Below, piece after piece: positions 34,794 through 42,811 of a stretch of 64,000 nt of DNA. The notes below the pieces were generated by a model. The model had not been told where the DNA came from. It made no database searches and worked only from the letters and a program-made list of their open reading frames with translations. Positions within the stretch are counted from its first letter, which is position 1. Each line of letters begins with the position of its first letter. The position numbers and the translations under genes were made by a program. The stretch is from CAYPKW01 sp964411425 (GTDB taxonomy: Bacteria > Pseudomonadota > Alphaproteobacteria > Dongiales > Dongiaceae): positions 1 to 64,000 of the forward strand of contig CAYPKW010000003.1 of NCBI GenBank assembly GCA_964411425.1, given 5' to 3'.

Positions 34794-35237
34794 TCAGCGG
34801 CGCCGCGCCACCTTGCGCTTCGCCTTTGCCTTCGCTTTCGGCCGCGCCGCCGCCCGCGCGGTCCGGCGGCCGATGTGGGCATAGGCGACGATCTCGATGC
34901 GGGCGCCCGGCACCATCAGGTCGGCGACGACCGTGGCGCGGTTGGGGTAGGGCGGCTTGAAGGCCTTGCGATAAGCCTCGTTCATGCCCGGGAAATCGGC
35001 GGGGTCCGGCAGAAAGATCAGGACCTGAGTCACGTCGTCCATGCTGCCGCCGGCGGCCGCGACGGTGCGGCGGAGGTTGTCGAGCGTCAGCGCCGCCTGC
35101 ATGCCGATGTCGCCGGTTTCGATCGAGCCGTCCTCGCGGTTCGGGATCTGCGCGGTATAGAGGATGCCGTCGGCGGTCGTCGCCCATTCGAGCGGCGCGC
35201 TCACGGCCGGCAGGTGCGTCTTCACGGGCTTGCGCAT
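34794..35237 (-). CDS. RidA family protein with a basic tail
   Basis: The 147-residue protein has a YjgF/YER057c/UK114 fold with the imine-deaminating Arg113 in PGARIEIVAYAHIG, which marks active RidA-type members. RidA hydrolyses reactive 2-aminoacrylate and other enamines or imines. The last 25 residues are an unusual Lys/Ala/Arg tail (PKAKAKAKRKVARRR), perhaps for nucleic-acid or membrane contact. It lies upstream of the enolase-superfamily gene on the same strand and diverges from the amino acid ABC importer, fitting amino-acid-type catabolism. Confidence 0.87.
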   Translation of the reverse strand: MRKPVKTHLPAVSAPLEWATTADGILYTAQIPNREDGSIETGDIGMQAALTLDNLRRTVAAAGGSMDDVTQVLIFLPDPADFPGMNEAYRKAFKPPYPNRATVVADLMVPGARIEIVAYAHIGRRTARAAARPKAKAKAKRKVARRR

Positions 35238-35375
35238 GGCGTTTCTCCCCCGGCGCCGACCGCCCCCTGGCGGCCGTCATTCGTATCGCGGCTGCATTAT
35301 TGACAGTCCGCCGCGGAAGCTCAAGAGTAGGCGCGCCCGAGGGGGCCGTCCCATCGGGACCGAACAGACGGGAGG

Positions 35376-36257
35376 ATGACCATGACAGGTTACGCGCGGC
35401 GGGCGCTGCTGGCGCTCGCGACGGTTGGACTCACGGCCGGGCCAGCGTTGGCCGAAATCACCACCATCGAGCCGGGCAAGCTCACCATCGGCATGAACGG
35501 CGACATGCCGATGACCCAGGTGAAGGACGGCGTGCTCTCCGGCACCGACGGCGAGCTCATGATCTATGTCGCGAAGAAGCTCGGGCTCGAGCCGGTCATC
35601 GTCCAGATGGACTGGGCGGCGCTGATCGAGGCCACGAAGCAGGGCAAGCTCGACGTGATGCACGGCGCCATGGGCTGGATCGAGCCGCGCACCAAGATCA
35701 TGAATCTGAGCGATCCAATCTACTATTTCGGCACTCTCCTGGCGCAGAAGGCCGCCAACAACTATCGAACGTTCGAGGACATGAAGGGCCGTTCGGTCGG
35801 CACCGTCACCGGCTTCACGCTGGTGCCGGAGTTGAAGGGCGTCGAGGGCATCGGCGAGGTCAAGCTATACGACACCTCGGACGGCGTGCTGCAGGATTTG
35901 GTCGCCGGCCGCCTCGACATGGCCATCCTCGATCCGCCGCTGGTGCAATGGGGCATCGTCCAGCATCCCGAATGGGACATCAAGCAGGTGCCGCTCGAAC
36001 CGATGATGGACAAATATCCGATCATGTCGGCCAAATACAACGTCATCTTCGGCGTCACCAAGGAAGAGAAGGCGCTGGAAGAGGCGATCAGCAAGATCAT
36101 CGTCGAGGACATCTGGCCGAACTGCATCAACGTCAAGACCATGGCCAACTACGGCATGGGCGACAAGGCGTGGTTCGTGCCGCCGGACCCGAACCCGCGG
36201 ACCGGCATCGACCGCCCGTCTGACTACAAGTCGCCAACCGGCGAACACTGCTACTGA
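35376..36257 (+). CDS. Amino acid ABC importer, periplasmic binding protein
   Basis: The 293-residue protein has a signal peptide (RRALLALATVGLTAGPALAE). Its type II periplasmic binding fold of the polar amino acid family shows LTIGMNGDMPMTQVKDGVLSG, YVAKKLGLEPVIVQMDWAALIEATKQGKLDVM and FEDMKGRSVGTVTGFTLVPEL. GGGAGGATGACC precedes the start. In the divergent region with ridA, TTGACA occurs at 35300-35305 with only a weak -10. Genes for one ATPase and two permeases follow. The ligand is unknown. Confidence 0.9.
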   Translation: MTMTGYARRALLALATVGLTAGPALAEITTIEPGKLTIGMNGDMPMTQVKDGVLSGTDGELMIYVAKKLGLEPVIVQMDWAALIEATKQGKLDVMHGAMGWIEPRTKIMNLSDPIYYFGTLLAQKAANNYRTFEDMKGRSVGTVTGFTLVPELKGVEGIGEVKLYDTSDGVLQDLVAGRLDMAILDPPLVQWGIVQHPEWDIKQVPLEPMMDKYPIMSAKYNVIFGVTKEEKALEEAISKIIVEDIWPNCINVKTMANYGMGDKAWFVPPDPNPRTGIDRPSDYKSPTGEHCY

Positions 36258-36282
36258 GCGCCGGAATTGGCAATCGATGGGC

Positions 36283-36311
36283 GTAGGGGCGGGTGTGAAA
36301 CCCGCCCCTAC
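36283..36311. repeat. Dispersed 29-bp palindrome (GTAGGGGC family)
   Basis: Twelve-base arms GTAGGGGCGGGT and ACCCGCCCCTAC flank a five-base loop. The end sequences GTAGGGGC/GCCCCTAC are shared with the palindrome at 38544. It lies between the binding-protein stop and the ATPase start. Confidence 0.85.
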
Positions 36312-36330
36312 GATTGTCGCCGGTTCGCGC

Positions 36331-37098
36331 ATGGACCCGCTGCTCCGCATCGTCGATCTGCACAAGCGCTTCGCCGAACTCGAGGTGCTGGTCGGCATCT
36401 CCATGGACGTCCGGCGCGGCGAGAAGGTCTCGATCATCGGTCCCAGCGGCTCCGGCAAGACCACGCTGCTGCGCTGCATCAACTATCTGGAGAAGCCGAC
36501 CGCCGGGCACGTCTACATCGACGGCAAGCTGATCGGCGAGAAACAAGCCAACGGCGGCTACGTCCATCTGAGCGACCGCGAATTGGCCAAGGAGCGGCAG
36601 GAGATCGGCTTCGTCTTCCAGCGCTTCAATCTGTTTCCGCACCTGACGGCGCTCGGCAACGTCACCATCGCGCCGCAGAAGGTCCTGGGCCTGGCGCGTG
36701 AGGAAGCCGAGGCGCGCGGCCGCGAGATGCTGACCAAGGTCGGCCTCGGCCACAAGATCGACGAGTATCCCGAGCGGCTGTCGGGCGGCCAGCAGCAGCG
36801 CGTCGCCATCGCCCGCGTGCTTGCCATGCAACCGAAGCTGATGCTGTTCGACGAGGCGACCTCGGCCCTCGATCCCGAACTCATCGGCGAAGTCTTGCGC
36901 GTCATGCGCCAGTTGGCCGAGGAAGGCCGCACCATGGTGATCGTGACCCACGAGATCCAGTTCGCGGGCGAGGTTTCCGACCGCGTCGTCTTCATGGATC
37001 ACGGCAAGATCGTCGAGCAGGGTCCGCCGAAGCACGTGCTGTTCGATCCGCAGCAGCAGCGCACGCGCGAATTCCTGAAGCACATCCAGGAACGCTAG
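36331..37098 (+). CDS. Amino acid ABC importer ATPase
   Basis: The 255-residue GlnQ/HisP-type ATPase has Walker A GPSGSGKTT, Q-loop VFQRFNLFPHLT, signature LSGGQQQRVAIARVLA, Walker B MLFDEATSALDPE and H-loop VTHEIQFA. The ATG at 36331 begins the conserved domain but has no Shine-Dalgarno sequence. An in-frame ATG at 36277 would translate the palindrome as GVGAGVKPAPT. The repeat has therefore either separated the ribosome binding site from the start or added an N-terminal tag of 18 residues. Confidence 0.9.
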   Translation: MDPLLRIVDLHKRFAELEVLVGISMDVRRGEKVSIIGPSGSGKTTLLRCINYLEKPTAGHVYIDGKLIGEKQANGGYVHLSDRELAKERQEIGFVFQRFNLFPHLTALGNVTIAPQKVLGLAREEAEARGREMLTKVGLGHKIDEYPERLSGGQQQRVAIARVLAMQPKLMLFDEATSALDPELIGEVLRVMRQLAEEGRTMVIVTHEIQFAGEVSDRVVFMDHGKIVEQGPPKHVLFDPQQQRTREFLKHIQER

Positions 37099-37112
37099 GA
37101 CGCCGGCCCGCC

Positions 37113-37778
37113 ATGGGTTTCTGGCAGATCGTCGACGAAAAAGGCTGGTATTTCCTGACCACGCTGCTCGGCGGCTGGCCGGAGACGGCCGTCGTCGCCG
37201 CCGCCGCGCTCGTGTTTGCGCTGGTTTCCGGCTTGGTCATCGCGCTCCTGCGCCTGTCGCGTTGGCGTGCGATTCGGATTCCCGCCATCGCCTATGTCGA
37301 GTTCTTTCGCGGCACGCCGGCGCTGGTGCAGCTTTTCGTCATCTATTTCGGCCTGCCCGACATCGGCTACCAGCCGTCGCCGCTGCAGGCGGCGATCGTC
37401 GGTCTCGGCCTCAACGGCGCCGCCTATCTGTCCGAGATCTACCGGGCCGGCATCGAGGCGATTCATCGCGGCCAGATGGAGGCGGCGCTGTCGCTCGGCA
37501 TGACGCCGGCGCGAGGCATGCGCTACATCATCCTGCCGCAGGCCATCCGGACCATGCTGCCGCCGATCACCAACTTCGCCATCGTCCTGCTCAAGGACAC
37601 GGCGATCATCTTCGCCGTGGGCGTGGTGGAAATCATGGCGCTCGCGCGAAATCTCGTGACCGAGACGTTGCAGAGCAGCGTCATCTATCTGATGGCCGGT
37701 GTCATCTACCTCTGCATGACCATCCCGATGGCCCGGTTCGCCGCCCGCCTGGAGCGGGCGAAGCAGGCGTGGCAGTAG
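37113..37778 (+). CDS. Amino acid ABC importer permease 1
   Basis: The 221-residue HisM/GlnP-type permease has about five helices. The inner-membrane family motif is EFFRGTPALVQLFVIYFGLP, followed by the EAA loop EIYRAGIEAIHRGQMEAALSLGMTPARGMRYIILPQA. It pairs with the second permease, as is common for polar amino acid importers. It starts 14 bp after the ATPase stop. Confidence 0.92.
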   Translation: MGFWQIVDEKGWYFLTTLLGGWPETAVVAAAALVFALVSGLVIALLRLSRWRAIRIPAIAYVEFFRGTPALVQLFVIYFGLPDIGYQPSPLQAAIVGLGLNGAAYLSEIYRAGIEAIHRGQMEAALSLGMTPARGMRYIILPQAIRTMLPPITNFAIVLLKDTAIIFAVGVVEIMALARNLVTETLQSSVIYLMAGVIYLCMTIPMARFAARLERAKQAWQ

Positions 37779-37797
37779 GGTAGGGGACGGCGTCGCG

Positions 37798-38547
37798 ATG
37801 CGCCAGCTTCCCGGCATCTATGCGGAATACATCGATCGATGGCTGCCCGAGTTGTTGTACTATTCGCTGACGACGCTCGAGATTGCGGCGGCGTCGTTCC
37901 TGCTGGCGATCGTCATCGGTCTCGTCTTCTCGCTCATGCGGACGTCGCGCAATCGGCTGTTGCACGCCGTCGCCATCGGCTACATCGAGATCGCCCGCGG
38001 CCTGCCGATCGTCGTCGTTCTCTACATCGTCTATTTCGTGCCGCCGCAGCTGGCGCCGGATTTGAACTGGCGCTGGTTCACCACCTTCACCGGCGCCGTG
38101 CTGGGCCTGGGCATCCATGGCGGCGCCATCCTGGCCGAGGTCTTCCGCGCGGGCATCGAGGCCCTGCACAAGGGCCAGCGCGAGGCCGCGCTCTCGCTCG
38201 GCATGACGCCGGCGAAGGCCATGACCTGGATCATCCTGCCGCAGGCGCTGCGCATCGTGTTGCCGCCGGTCGCGAACTACGCCATCGGCCTGCTCAAGGA
38301 CACCTCGCTCTGTTCGCTGATCGGCGCCAACGAGCTGATGAACGGCGCCAAGAGCATCGCGTTCGCCGATTACCAGCCGATGGCCGTCTTCGTCCTGGTC
38401 GCCGGCATCTACTTCGCCATGAGCTACCCGTTGTCGCTCGCCGTCCGGTGGATGGAGTATCGCATGAGCCACGACCGTCCCCGCCCGAGACGCCCGCGCA
38501 CCGGGGACCGTCTCGGTGTTCATGGCGGGACTGCAGAAACCTCGTAG
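37798..38547 (+). CDS. Amino acid ABC importer permease 2
   Basis: The 249-residue HisQ/GlnP-type permease has EIARGLPIVVVLYIVYFVPP and the EAA loop EVFRAGIEALHKGQREAALSLGMTPAKAMTWIILPQA. The domain ends near residue 225; the remaining hydrophilic tail (SHDRPRPRRPRTGDRLGVHGG) is unlike the family. The TAG stop at 38545-38547 is supplied by the GTAGGGGC arm of a dispersed palindrome, so the tail probably arose when the repeat and rearrangement replaced the native end. Confidence 0.9.
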   Translation: MRQLPGIYAEYIDRWLPELLYYSLTTLEIAAASFLLAIVIGLVFSLMRTSRNRLLHAVAIGYIEIARGLPIVVVLYIVYFVPPQLAPDLNWRWFTTFTGAVLGLGIHGGAILAEVFRAGIEALHKGQREAALSLGMTPAKAMTWIILPQALRIVLPPVANYAIGLLKDTSLCSLIGANELMNGAKSIAFADYQPMAVFVLVAGIYFAMSYPLSLAVRWMEYRMSHDRPRPRRPRTGDRLGVHGGTAETS

Positions 38548-38571
38548 GGGCAACCGGCCGGTCGCCCCTAC
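38544..38571. repeat. Dispersed 28-bp palindrome (GTAGGGGC family)
   Basis: The two 14-base arms, GTAGGGGCAACCGG and CCGGTCGCCCCTAC, meet without a loop and have a single mispair. It ends the permease frame and lies 17 bp before the 73-bp accC copy. Confidence 0.85.
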
Positions 38572-38588
38572 GCGGTTCTTGCCATTTT

Positions 38589-38661
38589 CCGCTCAAGGAG
38601 TTTCGCTTGCCAGCGGCGGCGCCGGACGTGAGAATCGACACCGGGGTGCGCCAGGGGGACC
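38589..38661 (+). repeat. 73-bp perfect repeat, displaced accC fragment upstream of pxpB
   Basis: This is an identical copy of accC positions 33136-33208. It has no coding role here, but its last bases (CCAGGGGGACC) supply the purine-rich stretch that now acts as the ribosome binding site of pxpB at 38666. Confidence 0.95.
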
Positions 38662-38665
38662 GGCG

Positions 38666-39535
38666 ATGATCTACGAGAAACCGAAATTCATGCCCGGCGG
38701 GGATCGCTACGTGCTGATCGAGTTCGGCAACGAGATGAACTTGGCGCTCAACTTCATGGCCCAGGGGCTGGCTGGCGCCATCGAGCATAACAAGACCAAG
38801 GGCATCATCGAAACGGCGCCGTGCTTCGCCTCGATGCTGATCCATTACGACCCCGACGCGGTCGACTTCGATACCGTGAAGGCCGAGATGCTGGAGCTGA
38901 TCGGCTCGCTCGGACCGGCCGAGGACATCGAGCTCGACAGCCGGCTGTTCTACTTCCCCACGGTCTACCTCGACCCGTGGACCAAGAAGTGCATCGACGA
39001 CTACTGCGAGAAGATCGCCAAGAAGGAGTACGACCCCGCCTTCATCGCGCGCCTGAACGGGCTTGCCGACGCCAAGCAGTTCGCGCGCGTGCATTCCGGC
39101 ACCGAATACTGGGTCGCCTCGCTCGGCTTCTGGCCCGGCCTGCCGTTCATGATGGCGCTCGATCCGCGCTGCGTGCTGACGGCGCCCAAGTACAACCCGC
39201 CGCGCACCTGGACGCCGCAGGGCACGGTCGGCATGGGCGGCGCTTCGACCGCGATCTACCCGGTGGCGACGCCCGGCGGCTACCAGATATTCGCGCGCAT
39301 CCCAGTGCCGATCTGGGACACAGAGAAGCGCTTCCCGCAGTTCGAGGACAGCATTTGTCTGTTCAAGCCGGGCGACCGGGTGAAGTTCGTCCCGGTCACG
39401 GTCGAGGAGTTCGAGGAGACCGAGGCCAAGGTCAAGGACGGCACCTACGTCTACAACGTGGTCGAGTACCAGCGCTTCTCGGTGCGCAACTACCAGAAGT
39501 GGGTGAAGACCCTCGACCTCAAGGCGCGGTTTTAG
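38666..39535 (+). CDS. pxpB: KipI/AHS1-type carboxyltransferase subunit, PxpB-like
   Basis: The 289-residue protein has the allophanate-hydrolase-subunit-1 fold. The hallmarks are GGDRYVLIEFGNEMNLALN, TAPCFASMLIHYDP, the central SLGFWPGLPFMMALDPRCVLTAPKYNPPRTWTPQGTVGMGG and the C-terminal FKPGDRVKFVPV. In urea carboxylase the same two domains (KipI plus KipA) form the carboxyltransferase centre; in PxpABC they open 5-oxoproline. ATG 38666 follows GGGGGACCGGCG. The protein is longer than typical KipI (about 220-240 residues) because of inserted segments around residues 95-120. Confidence 0.87.
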   Translation: MIYEKPKFMPGGDRYVLIEFGNEMNLALNFMAQGLAGAIEHNKTKGIIETAPCFASMLIHYDPDAVDFDTVKAEMLELIGSLGPAEDIELDSRLFYFPTVYLDPWTKKCIDDYCEKIAKKEYDPAFIARLNGLADAKQFARVHSGTEYWVASLGFWPGLPFMMALDPRCVLTAPKYNPPRTWTPQGTVGMGGASTAIYPVATPGGYQIFARIPVPIWDTEKRFPQFEDSICLFKPGDRVKFVPVTVEEFEETEAKVKDGTYVYNVVEYQRFSVRNYQKWVKTLDLKARF

Positions 39536-39564
39536 TGGTTCGAACCAAACGATTGATTCCCTTC

Positions 39565-39678
39565 GATGGCCTCATCCTTCGAGACGCTCGGCTCGCGTTC
39601 GCCCTCAGGATGACGCCTCTTGCTTGACCTCACCCTGAGGAGGCCCGAAGGGCCGTCTCGAAGGGGAGGTCAAGCACG
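39565..39678. repeat. Dispersed repeat with inverted arms
   Basis: Bases from about 39571 read TCATCCTTCGAGACG and, near 39655, CGTCTCGAAGG, with CCTCAGGATGA and CCCTGAGGAGG between them. Such CTTCGAGACG/CCTCAGGATGA modules are common dispersed repeats in alphaproteobacteria. The 180-bp pxpB-pxpC gap contains nothing else apparent. Confidence 0.6.
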
Positions 39679-39715
39679 GGTACAAATGTTAGAATCGGAC
39701 CACTAGGAGGAAAGC

Positions 39716-40684
39716 ATGCTGGAGGTCATTCAACCCGGTCTCGAAACCTCGGTGCAGGATTATCCGGGCCGCATCGGTTACTGGAACCAGGGGTTCCCAC
39801 CGTCGGGCCCGATGGACAGCTGGTCGTTCCGGCTGGCCAACCTCTTGGTCGGCAACGAGGCGGGCGCCGCCGGGCTCGAGGCCCAGTACATGGGGCCGGC
39901 GCTCAAGTTCCAGCGCGACGGCGTCATCGCGGTGACCGGCTCCGACATGCAGCCGAAGCTCGACGGCGAGCCGCTCGCCATGTGGCAGAGCGTCGCCGTG
40001 AAGGCCGGCCAGACGCTGGCGCTCGCCTCGCCCAAAACCGGCGTGCGCGCCTACATCGCGGTGGCCGGCGGCATCGACACGCCGCCTTGGCTCGGCTCGC
40101 GCTCGACCTTCCACAAGGCCGGGGTCGGCGGCATGGGCGGCCATGCCCTAAAGAAAGGCCAGGTGGTGCCGGTTGCGAAAGCGAAGGGCACCCCCGGCCG
40201 CCGGGTCAAGGATGCCTGCCGGCCGCAATTCGCCGCCGACAAGAGATGGACCGTGGAGGCGGTGCCCGGCCCCAACGACGACTGGATCGACGAGGCCGGC
40301 CACGAGCGGTTCCTCAGCTCCGACTGGAAGCTGTCGTCGAAGAGCGACCGCACCGGGTTCCGCCTGGAAGGCCCGCAGTGGACCTTCGCCGAGAAGGCCT
40401 ACAAGAAGGCGCCCGAACACGGGCAGGACCCCTCCAACATCATCGACCAGGGCTATCCGCTGGGCGCCATCAACCTGTGCGGCCAGACGCCGATCATCCT
40501 GGTGAACGACGGACCCAGCATGGGCGGGTTCGTGTGTCCCTACACCGTGCCCTCGGCCACCTTCTGGAAGCTGGGGCAGTCCAAGCCCGGCGACGTCTAC
40601 CGCTTCAAGGCGATCGGCGTGGACGAGGCACACGCGCTGCGCCGCGGGATCAACGAGTTGTGCCGGCCGTCGAGCATCGACTAG
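39716..40684 (+). CDS. pxpC: KipA/AHS2-type carboxyltransferase subunit, PxpC-like
   Basis: The 322-residue protein has the allophanate-hydrolase-subunit-2 fold: LEVIQPGLETSVQDYPGRIGYWNQGFPPSGPMDSWSFRLAN, VGNEAGAAGLEAQYMGPALKF, YIAVAGGIDTPPWLGSRSTF and the C-terminal ILVNDGPSMGGFVCPYTV. It completes the carboxyltransferase or 5-oxoprolinase centre with PxpB. GGAGGAAAGC gives a clear ribosome binding site. The biotin carrier gene follows after 17 bp. Confidence 0.9.
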   Translation: MLEVIQPGLETSVQDYPGRIGYWNQGFPPSGPMDSWSFRLANLLVGNEAGAAGLEAQYMGPALKFQRDGVIAVTGSDMQPKLDGEPLAMWQSVAVKAGQTLALASPKTGVRAYIAVAGGIDTPPWLGSRSTFHKAGVGGMGGHALKKGQVVPVAKAKGTPGRRVKDACRPQFAADKRWTVEAVPGPNDDWIDEAGHERFLSSDWKLSSKSDRTGFRLEGPQWTFAEKAYKKAPEHGQDPSNIIDQGYPLGAINLCGQTPIILVNDGPSMGGFVCPYTVPSATFWKLGQSKPGDVYRFKAIGVDEAHALRRGINELCRPSSID

Positions 40685-40701
40685 ACGAGGGGAGAAGGCG
40701 T

Positions 40702-40920
40702 ATGGCCGAGAGCGTCGAGACCATGGTTCCGGGCAACGTGTGGAAGGTGTTGGTGAAGCCGGGCGACAAGGTGAAGCCGGGCGACGTGCTGTTCATCCTC
40801 GAGGTGATGAAGACCGAGGTGCCGCACGCCGCCAACGCCGACGGCACGGTGAAGGCGGTGCACATCAAGGAGGGCCAGGAAGGCGTGGACGCCGGGCTCC
40901 TCGCGGTGGAGATCGGTTAG
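40702..40920 (+). CDS. Biotin carrier domain protein (BCCP-like)
   Basis: The 72-residue single biotinyl/lipoyl domain has Lys37 in EVMKTE, matching the biotin-acceptor motif (E/A)MKM/T. It lacks the N-terminal linker of AccB, so it is a minimal carrier. With AccC, PxpB and PxpC it reconstitutes all modules of urea carboxylase (BC, CT and BCCP) as separate proteins. GAGGGGAGAAGGCGT precedes the ATG. Confidence 0.9.
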   Translation: MAESVETMVPGNVWKVLVKPGDKVKPGDVLFILEVMKTEVPHAANADGTVKAVHIKEGQEGVDAGLLAVEIG

Positions 40921-40951
40921 AGCGGCATCGGGTTGACCGAGAACGGCCCTC

Positions 40952-40979
40952 TTGACACTCTTGAAAAAAATCCTATACT
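40952..40979 (+). promoter_or_regulatory. Near-consensus sigma-70 promoter without an evident gene
   Basis: TTGACA (40952-40957), a 16-base A-rich spacer and TATACT (40974-40979) form a strong promoter on the plus strand. The next 240 bases contain dispersed repeats and no convincing reading frame, and the next gene reads in the opposite direction. An untranslated RNA or a promoter carried by a repeat are both possible. Confidence 0.6.
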
Positions 40980-41014
40980 GGGATCGACTCGATGGTGCGG
41001 GCGAAGGCCCCTCT

Positions 41015-41095
41015 TGTCGTCCCGAGCGGCAGCGAGGGACCTCGACTCGGTCGAAGTACCGCGCCGAGATTCCTCGCTCCGCTCGGAATGAAGCA
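41015..41095. repeat. Dispersed repeat in the 300-bp gap after the biotin carrier gene
   Basis: The strings GTCGTCCCGAGCGGCAGCGAGGGACCTCG and GAGATTCCTCGCTCCGCTCGGAATG are shortened inverted versions of each other (CGAGCG..CGAGG / CCTCG..CGCTCGG) and look like a common alphaproteobacterial repeat. Apart from this and the promoter at 40952, bases 40921-41220 hold no gene that I can support. Confidence 0.5.
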
Positions 41096-41220
41096 CGGCC
41101 GGCCGGCCAAGAAACGGCGAAGTTCCACGGCGTTTTGGGTCGTTCCTCGAAAATCGATGCATAGACACCTTGCTTTACGCATGGCGGGCGGCGGCGATGT
41201 CCAGTCGGCGGAATTCCGCC

Positions 41221-42783
41221 CTAGCCCCGCGGCCGGCAGCGCCAAACGTCGAAGAACTCCCGGCTCTCCTCGATCTCGTAGCGCCGCTTGAACGCCGCGA
41301 TGAACGTTGGGTCGAACAGCAGCGCATGCGGCGGATAGAGATTGCGCATCTCGAACGGAGGCTCGCCCTTCGCCAGCACCCACCGCTCGGTCGAGCAGGC
41401 GTCGAGGGCCGCGACGGTGGCAGGCGGCAGCGGTAGCCCGGCCGCCTGCCGGTCCATCAAGGCGGCGGCGTCGAGGCCGTAGGGGTGGCCGGCGAACACC
41501 AGCAGCGGACGCAGCAGGCTCAAGCGGTAGCCCTTGCCGGTGTAGCCCATCTCGATGGTGCCCGGGTGGTCGGCGACGATCGCGCCCAGTTCGGCTGCGG
41601 CGCCGCGCTGGGCCGCGTACAGGCGAGCCTCGGACAAGACGTGGACTTGCGCGCCTGCGGCCATGACGGCCACGGTGGCGAGCCAGGCGACGCCCGCCCG
41701 GCCGTGCCAGGCACGCCTGGCCGCGACGGCGCGTAGTTCGCCGAAGCCGTACAGCAGCAGCGGCACGAATGGCATCAGGTGGCGCGGCCCCGCCAGCGGC
41801 TTCGCCGCGATCGCGGCGGTCAGCGCGAGGGCGAGGATGAGGACGCCCGCATAGGCGATGAGGGGGCGCCGCTCCGGGGCGGCGCTGCCGGCGACAAGCA
41901 GCACGGCGAGCGGGGCCGCCAGCAACGCCGCCTGCTGCAGGTCGGCGGCGAGTGCCGCCAGGCTCACCCCATGCCGCGCGGCCGCCCGCAGGAGCGCGAG
42001 GTAGTCGGCGAGCGAAACGCCCGGAGCGAGATACGCCGCCGGCGCCAGAACTCCGGCGAGCGCGACGGCGGCGAGCGCGGGGCGCCAGCCGTGCCGTGCC
42101 CACAGGAGGGCAAGCGGCGCCAGCAGATAGACGGCGCCGTGCGCCTTGAGGCCAGTGGCGAACGCGATGCCGAGGCCGACGGCGATGGCGCCGCCCCAGG
42201 GCCGGCGCAGGGCGAGCCAGGGCAGCGGCAGGGCGGCCGCCAGCATCAGCGAGGGATCGGGCCTGATCCAGTAGCCGGACGCCTCGTAGGTCGCCAGCAC
42301 CAGCGCGCCCGCGCCCAGCGCCGCGATCGCCTCGCCCGCCGGGCAGAGGCGGCGCAGTGCCGTGTAAGTGAGCAGCAGGGCCGCGACGAGCGCGAGTAAC
42401 CCCGGCAGTTTCGCCGCGAAGAGACCAGCGCCGAGGAGCGCGTAGAACGGCTCTAGCTGCAAGTAGGAAAGAGGTCCGTAGAGCAGGGCATAGACCTCGG
42501 CTGAATCCGGCGCATGGTAAAGGGGAGCGCCGGCGAGCGCCCGATACGCCACCGCCGCGATCTGCGGCTCCACGTGGTCGAACAGGAACGCGGGCACCGC
42601 CAGATAGAGGGCGGCGCCGGCGAGATAGGCGAAAAGCAGCGCCGCGCCGCCGATCGGCCACAGGGCGCTCTCCGCCTTGAGACGGATGAACGGAGCCGCG
42701 CCCATGAACGCCAGCGCGGCGGCGAGGATCGGCAGCGGCGCCAACTGGCCGATGGCGAGCAGCGTGGACATGAATTCGGGCAA
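41221..42783 (-). CDS. Polytopic membrane protein, glycosyltransferase 39/87-like
   Basis: The 520-residue protein has about eleven hydrophobic helices and a luminal-type loop near the N-terminus (FDHVEPQIAAVAYRALAGAPLYHAPDSAEVYALLYGPLSYLQLEP). Acidic residues in that first loop and the Gly-rich helices resemble lipid-phosphate-sugar-dependent glycosyltransferases of the GT-C class. Family membership is not certain. It is the last gene of a minus-strand operon with the aminotransferase 28 bp upstream. Confidence 0.65.
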   Translation of the reverse strand: MPEFMSTLLAIGQLAPLPILAAALAFMGAAPFIRLKAESALWPIGGAALLFAYLAGAALYLAVPAFLFDHVEPQIAAVAYRALAGAPLYHAPDSAEVYALLYGPLSYLQLEPFYALLGAGLFAAKLPGLLALVAALLLTYTALRRLCPAGEAIAALGAGALVLATYEASGYWIRPDPSLMLAAALPLPWLALRRPWGGAIAVGLGIAFATGLKAHGAVYLLAPLALLWARHGWRPALAAVALAGVLAPAAYLAPGVSLADYLALLRAAARHGVSLAALAADLQQAALLAAPLAVLLVAGSAAPERRPLIAYAGVLILALALTAAIAAKPLAGPRHLMPFVPLLLYGFGELRAVAARRAWHGRAGVAWLATVAVMAAGAQVHVLSEARLYAAQRGAAAELGAIVADHPGTIEMGYTGKGYRLSLLRPLLVFAGHPYGLDAAALMDRQAAGLPLPPATVAALDACSTERWVLAKGEPPFEMRNLYPPHALLFDPTFIAAFKRRYEIEESREFFDVWRCRPRG

Positions 42784-42811
42784 GGGCGCGAGACAGCCGC
42801 TCGCGCGGTCG

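Noticed and set aside
40952..41164. Short plus-strand frame after the strong promoter
   Set aside because: It begins inside the -35 element and translates repeat sequence; no ribosome binding site.
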